A DNA stretch of 26,520 nt from Cochliopodium minus (taxonomy: Eukaryota; Discosea; Himatismenida; Cochliopodiidae): the NCBI GenBank assembly GCA_024220525.1, contig JAMYWO010000414.1, forward strand, positions 3,105-29,624, written 5' to 3'. The notes under the pieces are model-generated. The model had not been told where the DNA came from. It made no database searches and saw nothing but the letters and a program-made list of their open reading frames with translations. Below are positions 1 to 9,516 of this stretch, in pieces; positions within the stretch are counted from its first letter, which is position 1, and the number at the start of each line of letters is the position of its first letter. A program made the translations under genes and the position numbers.

Positions 1-46
1 AGTTGTTTCGGATAGCAGATATCAATATTTAATCATTAAGAAGAAA

Positions 47-1050
47 TTACATAATTTTATATATATTGATGGGATATGTTTCGAAAAGCTTCTCGATAAG
101 TTCTTTCTCAAGTTTTTTGGTTGGAACACCTATTGAGATCCAATCTTCCTTCCATTCTTCTTTCATTTGTCTCATCTCCTCCATCTCCTTCTCAACAAGT
201 TCCTTGTCATCCTCTACTTCTTTTCTTTTCTTGGTCTGTGGTCTTTCATGATCTTTAACGTTGGATTGACAAGGCATGATATGTGTTACCTTTCCGCTTT
301 CGAATGTTTCATAAGTGAAATGAAGTCTCACAACTCCTTTCCCTTGAGTTAGTGCGCTGTGGTAGTACGATAGTTTCATTTCATTTGGTTCCTTACTTCC
401 ATCTTCTCCAAACAAAATGGAAACTCTTCTGGTAGTGTACTTTTGTCCTTTATTGTGTTCTCCAAGGAAATCTTTCACCATATCACTTCTTGCTTTTGAT
501 CTTTTGATTGGATCTTCATCGTAGAACATGGTTTCTATTAATTCTTCATCTACTTCTTCGAAGATGCTCATTTGATCAGTTAGATGTATCCACATTTGAT
601 CAAGTTTTACTCTTGTGTTTTCAAATATGTTCAAAAACTCTTTTGCCTCATCTCTATTGAAGAATACAGAAGTAATTTTTGAACTTTCTTCGTTGTAATA
701 CATTTCGTTATTGTTTAATTGATCTCCTTTATTAATTTAATTTACAACTTCAATAGGATAAGATTTAAATATCAATTAAATTTACCATTTAAGTAACCAT
801 TGCTGACCGATTTATCATATGGCAATACTTGGAGTATTCTTTCCATCCAACAATCGTAAACTTCATACTCAACATTAAGATCATTGTGTTCAACAAGATC
901 ATATCTGAATCTATTCACAAACTTGTCAATTATCATTGAAAGGATACCAAGATGTTCCGCTTTAAGGTTTTTTGGCCATTCTGCTTTGATATCTTTTCTC
1001 AATTCAATACTATCCATGATGGATTTATCTTTGTTATTACTATTTCCCAT
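47..1050 (-). CDS. Unrecognised 314-aa protein with possible N-myristoylation signal
   Basis: Two exons, 1050-786 and 726-47. The 59-nt intron begins GTAAAT and ends AAAG. Joining them (phase 1 plus 2) keeps the frame and fuses what look like two separate open frames into one product. The protein starts MGNSNNK, which fits an N-myristoylation signal (Gly2, Ser at position 4). Residues about 1-90 are predicted mostly helical; the middle is acidic. Around residues 250-300 lies a Lys/Glu-rich stretch, beginning with a basic KKRKEVEDD segment, that could form a coiled coil. No membrane segment or catalytic motif is visible. I do not recognise the family. A second start at 703 is possible but would drop the well-formed first exon. 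Coding is supported by frame continuity across the intron; function is unknown. Confidence 0.75.
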
Positions 1051-1722
1051 AATTAAACTATTTTCCCTTTTTTTATTTATTTGATTAAATTTGCTTTAGA
1101 TCTCATATTTAATCCTCATATCCAATTTAATAATTTAATTTTCTCAAATTTATCCCTTTATTTTCAAGGGATTATCACGATAATTTATTCTACTTCAATA
1201 TCTATTTTAAATGATAAGGAATATTGTATTAAAATTAGCTGAAAGATGTTGTTATACACGATGATAATATAATTTATTGAAAGAAAAAGAAATATTATCA
1301 CTAATATTTCTTTGCAATCAAAAAACAATCATAATTTATAAAAGTGTTAGAAAAGGAAATTGTAATTTTACCTCAATCAACAAACTTTTTTTTTTTTGAT
1401 ATAAATTATTTTTAGTCATTTTTGAAAAGATAAAAACAATTACAACTGAATTGATCTCATGGATTTCAAGACATTATCTAATTTGATTTCAAAGTTATCT
1501 TTGATGTGCAATTCGTGTTGTATACTATACTTCTTTTTTTTAATAAAACTTGAGGGATTTGGATACAACAAAAATAGAACAGACTCACTTAAGATGATAA
1601 ATCCGGTTTAAATATTATTTTTTATTTTTAAATCAAGTAATAGTTGGACAAGCAAAGATAAATATGTATCTTTCTTTATTAATAGTAATTGAAAAAGGAT
1701 TAAAAATATAAAATTTAATAGA
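1051..1722. other. Intergenic region, no gene seen
   Basis: About 670 bases of AT-rich sequence between the start of the 314-aa gene and the stop of the large receptor-like gene, both on the minus strand. It should hold the promoter of the former and the 3' end of the latter. Apart from small hairpins (one listed separately, one pairing 1152-1158 with 1166-1172) I see no coding exon, tRNA or clear core-promoter element. Confidence 0.6.
1286..1313. repeat. Small perfect inverted repeat (12-bp arms, 4-bp loop)
   Basis: The arm AAAGAAATATTA (1286-1297) is followed by TCAC and its exact reverse complement (1302-1313). It lies in non-coding DNA upstream of the 314-aa gene. It could be a DNA or RNA hairpin, or chance in AT-rich DNA. 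There is no T-run that would make it a terminator. Confidence 0.45.
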
Positions 1723-4700
1723 TCAATTCATTTCAATTAATTTTTTAGATTTAAAATTATTCTTTGAAGACTCTGAAGAGTTCTTTTTAAACTCTGAGAA
1801 TTTTTCACCTGTAGAATCTTTCTTCTTGACTTTAGTAAATGAAAATAAAAAGTAAAGAATGGTGATAGGCACAACTTCCATCAAAAAATAATTGGTAACT
1901 AAATAATTGAATAAACAATAAAAAAGTTGAATAAATTTAAATAATTATTGTACCTGCAAATGAAATATTTCCCTTTGCAAATGCAGAATAAAGAAGATAA
2001 GCAATTTGTAACAACAAAGCAATTGCGGTAATAAAGAGAATGATAGATGTCTATATATTAATTTTTTAATTAAAAAAATGTAAAATATGATTAATTTTTT
2101 ATTTTTTTTACTTTTATGAGATGTTTTGGAAGTTCTGTTTTTTTTTTTAAAAAAATTTTGATTAAAAAATTTAACAAAATTAGTATTTTTTTTGTTACCT
2201 TTTCCAGATAACTTCCATCCATGAACCATATTTTTAAGAACAGTTGAACCAAAGATAATTGCAAAAACGACAATAGTTAGAGCAATAAAAGCTTTATTTT
2301 TATTTTTATATTATTTTATTAAAATAAAATTAAATCTTTTATTTTTTACCAACAATAGATTTGTAAACTTTATTTAAAACAACAGCTCCATTACCAGAAA
2401 CCGTTGTACTCACTAAAAATAATTTGAGATTTTAATTTTCTTTCCAAAATTTTTTTTTTTACCAATCAAAACCACAACGAAAAAAGTGTATAATATAACA
2501 TTAATTATAATAAAAGGCCAAAAAATACTTCTTAATACATCCCTCTTTGCAATAGAAGATAATCTATTTTAAATTAATTAAGTTTTGTAAAAAATTGATT
2601 TAAATTTCTTGAAATACTTACACAATCCAAAAAAGTACAACCAAAAGAAAAATAGACAAAAACACATAGTAGGGTAGTTCTTTTTAAAAATTTAATTAAA
2701 ATATTTAAAATTAAAAAAATTATTTGATATTTTTTACCAGCCAAAATGAAATAACCAGCATTATTCCCTTTTGCAAGTTTATCAATAACTCCAAGACCAA
2801 AAAGTAAGAAGAAAACAGCTCTAATTTAAAAAATGAAAGTAAAGAGCCAAAATTACACAAAAGGAATGATTACCTCAAACCAGAATAGATCAAAACAAAA
2901 ATCAAAGCAACTTTTGGAATAGAGAAAGACTTTAAATGGAAAAAATGGTAGATCAAAGAAGCAATACAACCAACAAAAACAGCAAACATAAGACCACTCA
3001 TCACAAACAAAGTAATTCTAACTGGCTCATTTCCATCGAATATTGAATCTATAGCTTGCCAATTTCTTTTTAAAGAAACTGCAACCACTATTGTTGTGTT
3101 TGTGTTCAATGTTGCACCTTATTTGTTATTCAAAGAATAAATTTAAATTTATTTAAATGATTTAAAAAATTTATGCTTACAATATGCTCCATTGATAAAA
3201 GTAACATTTAATTTTAGAGGTTCAAATGTATTGAAATCGGTAGTACTTGCAAAATCTATCAAAGGAAATAATTGGTTGTTATTTTTTATATCACTTCTCG
3301 AATCGATGCATCTTTTTTTTAAAATAAATTAATAAAATAATAAAAATGATAAAAATAATTTACAGTGTAAAATTATTGATTTCTCCGCTCAAACTTGCAT
3401 CTCTCTTTGAAAATTGTACAAGAGAGCTCTGTTGAAAACCTATTGAAAGATAATCTGTCAAAACTTGTCCTACAATAAATCCATTCTTGTTTTTGACAAT
3501 CGCAAAAGGAATATCTCTATTAGATAAAGATCCCAAAAGAGCAGAACTAACCAAAAAATTAATTAAAAATAAATTCAAAAAGAGGAAATTGATGTTACCT
3601 TCCAACAATATCTGAGTTTTTGAATTGTGCAACTCCAGTAGAATTAACAGCCACTTCAGTCTAATAAAAAATTTCAAAAAACTAACAAAAAATGGTAATA
3701 TTTTTTTTTTTTACACAATAAACTGAAGAAGAAACAGAATTCTCATTGAAAATTAATTTTGATATTCCTAATCTAATTGTTATATTTTCTCCTCTACAAA
3801 ATAATTGACTTCCTAATAAACTAGTTTGTATTTTGGGGAAACATTGTCCTGACTTTGATTTTGTGTTACAATCACAAAAATAAACTCCAGCTGTAGTGTA
3901 AATTGGAGATGCCTCACATTCTAAATTAATTAAAAAAAAACAATGAAATAATAATTAATTTAATTAATTTTTTATTTTACGAATTGCAGAAAGAATAGAA
4001 AGTTGAGGATGGACAAACAAATATTTCAACAAAGCTTGAGTCAAGTTATTTGGAGACATGAAAGGAACAAACGAGTTTATTTGTTCCCAAACATCTTTTA
4101 AAAATTTTATTAATAAAAATAAGTTAGAATAGAATAAAATATTTTTACTCGTTTTCCAAACAGTTTTGAATTTTGTTGAAGGAATCATTTGTGAAGATTT
4201 CCACGAATACATTTGTACATACTTTCCTCCGCAATCTTCGCATTCTTGTTTTGTCTTTAAAAAATTAAAAAATTTAATCAAAAAAATTAAATTGAAAATA
4301 AAAACCTTGTTTGTTGATCCATCAATACTAAATTAATATAAAATTTATTGTTTAAAAAGAAATTCTTTTTAGAAAATTTACGTAGCAGGATTGAGATCGT
4401 AATCATACAAACCTTTAATTAAAAAAAAAAAATTTATTTTAATTTTTGTTAATTTAATTTTCTTTTACAATTATTATTTGAAAGAGGTTCCGAGCATGCA
4501 AAGACAGAGTTACAACTCGATTTTGTTAGAAAAGCATCAACCCACCTATTAAAACAGTAAAAAATAAAAAATAAAAAAAAATTGAAAAAATTTACCTTCC
4601 ACCATTACTTAAACATTGAGGCTTTTTGATAGTTTTAGCTAAACAACCAAAAATAGAATACAAGTCAAGTGAACCCAAAAAATCAGTAGAACCTATTGTA

Positions 4701-7700
4701 GATGATGTCAAATTTCCATAGGAATTGTTTGTGTATGCAACATTGTTATATCCATTGATGAATGGAACTTTTAATGAGTACAAACAAATTGGACATCCTA
4801 AAAGAATTGTTAAAAAGAAAAAAAATTCAAAAAAAAACTATTCTCACCATAAGCTATTTTATTTTATTTTAATAAAAAAAAAAAAGATAAATTTAATTTA
4901 AAATAGATAAGAAAAAAATATTACTATCAATACTACTTGTTAAATATGAACAAGAAGGATAACTTTCTGTTCCTTCACAATACTCGTTCTTTGAACATTC
5001 TGTTGCGTTCAAACTTTGATCACATTCGCCTATAAAAATTATTTAAAAAATATAATTGAAAAAATAAAAAATTTTACTTTTGGAGTTCCAGTAACAACCT
5101 AATGAATGAGAAGACTTTATTGGACAATTTCCTATACCATTGTAACATGAGTCACACGTTGAATAATCCATTCCATTGCAAGTCTCCCATTCATTTCCCA
5201 ATAAAGTACAATTATTTTGATCAAAAATATTCAAAATGCAAATGTTATCACTATCTTCCCAGCTCCCTTTGTTATCTATTTTTTAAAAAATGATGGATTC
5301 AGAATTTTTTTAATGAAGATTTAATCTTACCCAAACAACTTGTTTTGTTGCTCATGGAACTTGAAAAACAAACTCCTTTTTCTGCAACCTATTTTAAAAT
5401 TTTTAGAAATAAATAAGAAAAATTTTATTAAATAAAAAAATTGTTACAAAAGAACTTTCACATTTTGGACATCTTTTGATTTAAAAAAAATAATTGAAAA
5501 TGAATTTAAATTTTTTTTAAAAAAAAATGAATGTTTACCTTCCAATACAGTTTGAGATATTTGAACAATTCCCAATTTGAATATTTTTATTCACAGAACA
5601 AATACTTAAATTTTCACAATCTGACTTTGAGTTTATTGAAAACTGTAAAGTGTTTTTGGGTCTCCAAATTTTCCCTCCAATCCATGCACCTCCATTACTT
5701 TTTTTAAAATAATATTTAGTGGAAAAATAAAAATAATTATTTCATTATTACTTTTCACAAATATTCTGAAACGGAAAATTAAAAATACAAGATCCCAAGT
5801 TCGAATCCCAGTACTTGAAAGAATTATCAGCAGTTGTGGAAATACATGTGGAATTAGTTTCACTACTAATATCTTTACAATAACCTCTCAAACAATTAGA
5901 ATAAGTAGATGAACCAGTACTACATTCACAATCACTAAAAATAATAAAAATATCAAATAAATTATGAACAAATGAAAAATTAAAGTGAATTACGATTGTG
6001 TTAGATTGGAAAAGCAAAAGTTTTCAAAGTTGTTCCATTCAAAACCATTATTCTCGCAAGTAGATTTTGTAGAATATCTTTGTTCGTTTACAACACAAAC
6101 ATCTCCAAATGGTATTTTGGTGCAAAGACCATCATCTGAACAAATCTAATCAATAAAATTAAATTCTAAAAAAAAAATACAAAAAATGAAAAAATAACCT
6201 CACAAACACCAGAAAAATTTTGAGAGATGCATTCAGATTGAATTGTATGAGGATAAGATAATGCATTTGAATTTGGATCTTTACAATAACCCATCTTTGT
6301 ACATTCTGTTTCATCCAAATCATAATAGATGATTGAATCTTGGGAAATACATAAGTTCTGTTTGGTTCTATTGAAGAATTCCGAATAAAACTGAGTTTCG
6401 GTGGAGCTTGTCATGTTCCATGCTGTTTTTGCTAGATTTTCTATATCAGTAGGGATTGTGTGGTTGTATTGAAAACATTGCATGATAGCATTTTGAGTAC
6501 TATTTATATCACCTATTTAAAAAAAAAAAGAATATTAATTCAAATTTTTTTGAATATAATTTAGCTTATTTTTACAATATCCACAAACTCTTTCCAAAAC
6601 GTCACACTTTGAACAGAAACAACTAAATTTTTTTATAAAAAAGATATTTGTAGGAATGTCAATTTATTTTTGAAATTTTTTTTTACTCTTTATCTGATTC
6701 ACATGACTTTGGTGCGAGAACTCCTGTTGCGATACTTACTATACTTTGTCTAGGAGTTTTAATTTGTTTGTTGTAACAAGTAAACAACTCCTCCAATTTT
6801 CCAATCAATTTCTTTTTACAAAAAATTAACTGCATTCTATAAAAAATATAATTTTATTTTGCCTTATAGTTTGCCCAACTTTCAGCACTCACTGTACATC
6901 CTGTTTCAGGATTTAAATAGAGATTTCTCAAAGAAATATAATCTTGTAATAAAGATTCGCTTTTCTTAGGGGTTGAACATTTGTTTGTCACTTTGGGAAC
7001 TGTCTTTGTGAATTTTTCAATTTTGTTTGTAACATTTCTGTTATCACAACATTTATCACTCCACTGATATAAACAAGTTAAAAAAGTTGAACAAAAAAAA
7101 CAAAAATGAAAGATTTTTTACTTGAATTAATAAAGGATTGCAACAAGCTATATTTTAAACAATTTATAATTTGAAAATTTTTAAAAATAAGGTATTATTT
7201 TTTGTTCTTACCATCTTATTTTCCATAAAAAAATGATTGATAAATTTTAAAATTTTCAAAGTTTTACCATTTTCCTTTTAATTTATTTTATTAGATAAAT
7301 TAATAAAATAAAATGAATAATTTTTAATGAGATACCCAGTCCAATGTTGCCGGACTTGAATAACAATATTTACTTTCATAAACAAACTGATCTATTGTTT
7401 CTTCCAATCTCGAATCCAAATACTGCTTGCAACCATTCATTCTATCGCTCAATAAAAATAAACCAGCTTCCCTTTATTACCAAAAAAAAATTCGAATTAA
7501 AAAAAAATAGAAAATAAAATAAAATAGCATACCACTGATTGAAAAATGAAAGTTAGTTAAAAATCAATTTTTTTTTTTTTTAACCAAAGTATCCAAAAAT
7601 AAACTCCTACAAAATTAAAAAAAAGTAAAGAAGAATGTATAAAATTAAAATAAAAAATTTACCAATTTGTATCTGTCTTTAATAATTCTGTGAATTCTTG

Positions 7701-9057
7701 TATTTTGTTGAAAATGAAAGATATGGTCTCAGGTGTACAATCAATGTTGATTGGTGAAGGCACAGGAGTGATACTATCAAAACCAGTTGGTTGCTATTGT
7801 AAATGAAAAATAAGAAAAAAAACTTTAAAAAATTAAATTTTGTTTTGTTTACGGATCCATTTTCGTCAACTACTTGGTAACCTCTAATACTTTCTCCAAT
7901 AATTTTGAACTTGCATGTGTTTAGTTGAGAATAAGTTGGCCTTGGTCCAAGAGTAAAAGTAGTTGTGAATTGATCTGTATTTTAAAAAAATAAAAAAAAA
8001 AAAACTCATTATTGAGATGAACCTACCAACACTTCTTGTTAATGAATTGAATGTAATAAATGAAAGTTTATTTTCTTGAAAAGTCCATTCATCATTGGTC
8101 CATCTTTTAAATGTAATTGATATTATTAGTATATTATCAATATGAATTTTAGGGATGTCCAAAAATATTACAACAGTTAAAATTTTGTTAGTAAAAATAT
8201 TATATCCGCTAACAAAGTTGTAATATTTGGACATGTCTATATGAATTTGTTATTTATTATCAATATGAATGGTAATTGTTGATTGAATGAGAAACAAAAT
8301 TGATATTGAGGTATTGTTAAAAATTTACCCAAATTCTTTGATGAATGCTTCAAATGAATTAGATGAGGGAATGAGAGGCATCAAATCTATAAAAATGTGT
8401 TGAATGATTTTAAAAGGTAGAATATGTTGGTCTTACAATCTGCATAATGTCCTCCATATCCTACAATTTTTTTTTAATTTAATTTATGAAATGAAGATAA
8501 AAAAAATTTTTTAAAGTATTTTTACCGGGGATATACGTTACGATCTGTGGTTGATATTGCAAATTAGTAAAAATAAAAATAAAAATTGAGTTTTACATTC
8601 TTTGGTACAGCTAATGATGGGATTTTTATATTGTTGGCACATTGCAATTCAAAGATACCTGCCAAATTAATTTGCCCATCGGAAAACACCGAGCAGTAAG
8701 CGCTAGATTTACCAAAACATAGTGCCAATGAATTAGCTTCTGGTTTGAAAAAATAGGTATCACCTTCATATGGAGTGAATGAGAAATTGAATGAGGATAA
8801 ACTCTTAATGGTTGAGTTATTTTGAAGAAAGATTTTTTTATCGAAATAAATATCAAAGATAAATCCATTTATCTCTTCATTTAACCCTATTTTTCTTTCT
8901 ATTTGTCTATATGTTATCCTATTAACTTGTAATCCAACTAAAGAAATAAAAAAAATCAAATTAATTAATTAATTAAATCTTTAAAGATGATCTTACATGA
9001 ACAATCCAAAATCAAACAAATTAATATAGCAAAAGGGATAAAAACGAGAAATCTCAT
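1723..9057 (-). CDS. Giant Cys-rich ectodomain protein with C-terminal TOM1/THH1-like seven-helix membrane domain
   Basis: Estimated 1,500-1,600 aa in well over 30 exons. The 5' exons I am sure of are 9057-8997, 8937-8597, 8544-8526, 8460-8437, 8386-8329, 8103-8027, 7974-7853, 7793-7663, 7471-7336, with 6512-6199 and 6145-5994 further on; other middle joins are approximate. The start MRFLVFIPFAILI is a signal peptide. A long ectodomain (about 9000-3100) carries many cysteines, N-x-S/T sites and loosely repeated modules with GYCKD..C and NGG.W patterns. The C-terminal region (about 3040-1800) has seven hydrophobic segments. It contains KVALIFVLIYSGLRAVFFLL followed by a segment ending LLVVLFW, and later NYFLMEVVPITILYFLF; these match, by memory, the KVF..NGVRALVFLF, LLVLFW and YYMVVEIIP stretches of plant TOM1/THH1. 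The charged tail ends KLIEMN and TGA. Likely a plasma- or endo-membrane receptor or adhesion-type protein; the ligand is unknown. A MITE lies in the fifth intron. Confidence 0.8.
7472..7662 (-). other. Ambiguous 191-nt intron with possible in-frame cassette of 22 + 2 nt
   Basis: Joining 7793-7663 directly to 7471-7336 is in frame (phase 2 plus 1). The interval also contains a candidate 22-nt exon (7606-7585, after TGTAG, before GTTAAA) and a 2-nt TG (7534-7533) between CAG and GTATGC. Using both adds exactly eight codons and splits the interval into introns of 56, 50 and 61 nt, the usual size here. The sequence alone does not choose between the two models. Confidence 0.35.
8152..8237. mobile_element. 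86-bp foldback MITE, copy 1 (intronic)
   Basis: A short non-coding element flanked by TA on both sides (8150-8151 and 8238-8239). Its ends are imperfect inverted repeats: GGGATGTCCAAAAATATT at one end pairs with the complement of AATATTTGGACATGTC at the other. Pairing extends inward through ACAAC and TTTGTTAG, so nearly the whole element folds back. The second copy at 9333-9418 has the same length, same orientation and about 90% identity (nine mismatches by eye). TA duplication is typical of Tc1/mariner-type cut-and-paste transposition; the transposase source is not in the window. It sits inside the 225-nt intron 8328-8104 of the receptor-like gene, which it lengthens. Confidence 0.85.
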
Positions 9058-9516
9058 TAATTTTTTTTTTATTTATTTAATTTTTTTAATTCAAATTAAA
9101 CATGCAAGTTTTTATTTAATTATATTTTCTTGAAAAATCTTTATATTGTTTTACATACTCAGAAAAAAAAATCTTTAACTTCAGTGATTTGTATTATCAA
9201 TTCTATTTATTTATCGATCTTTTACTTCAGGTGTTTTAATTAGTTTATATAAAAATATGAATTTAAATATATCCCCTCCTTTTGAGAAAATTAAACAAAC
9301 GAAACAAAAAATAACAATAAGAACTGAGAATAGGGATGTCCAAAAATATTACAACACTTTTAATTTTGTTAATAAAAATTTTATATCCGCTAACAAAGTT
9401 GCATATTTTGGACATGTCTAAACCGAGAAGATCAACTTTGGATTAAGATTTTGAAAATTAATTTGAATTGAAAGTCATGAAAACGAAACGAATAAAAATT
9501 TAATTAATAAAGTAAT
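9058..9516. promoter_or_regulatory. Intergenic region holding the receptor-gene promoter and a MITE
   Basis: About 460 bases separate the stop of the sedolisin gene from the start of the receptor-like gene, both on minus. The first 70 bases next to the start codon are nearly pure A/T with long T-runs on the plus strand, that is A-runs before the ATG as at other starts here. MITE copy 2 lies about 275 bases upstream of the ATG. No coding sequence is seen. The promoter role is inferred from position only. Confidence 0.45.
9333..9418. mobile_element. 86-bp foldback MITE, copy 2 (intergenic)
   Basis: Same ends (GGGATGTCC... and ...GGACATGTC), same length and orientation as the copy at 8152-8237, flanked by TA at 9331-9332 and 9419-9420. 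The flanks differ completely from those of the first copy, so these are two insertions and not one larger duplication. Most differences from copy 1 lie in the arm region near the middle and in the right arm. Confidence 0.85.

Noticed and set aside
5795-5815. GTTCGAATCCC string resembling a tRNA T-loop
   Set aside because: It lies within a coding exon of the receptor ectodomain and no acceptor stem or anticodon arm can be drawn around it.
7884-8234. Continuous open frame that begins inside the MITE (MSKYYNF...)
   Set aside because: Splicing at the acceptor ending 8104 gives the right phase (GG plus A) and removes the MITE as intron. An acceptor just outside the MITE would shift the frame, so MITE-derived protein sequence is unlikely.
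8133-8270. 15-bp direct repeat ATTATCAATATGAAT on both sides of MITE copy 1
   Set aside because: As a long target duplication it fails because it does not abut the element and copy 2 has no such flanks; TA is the simpler duplication.
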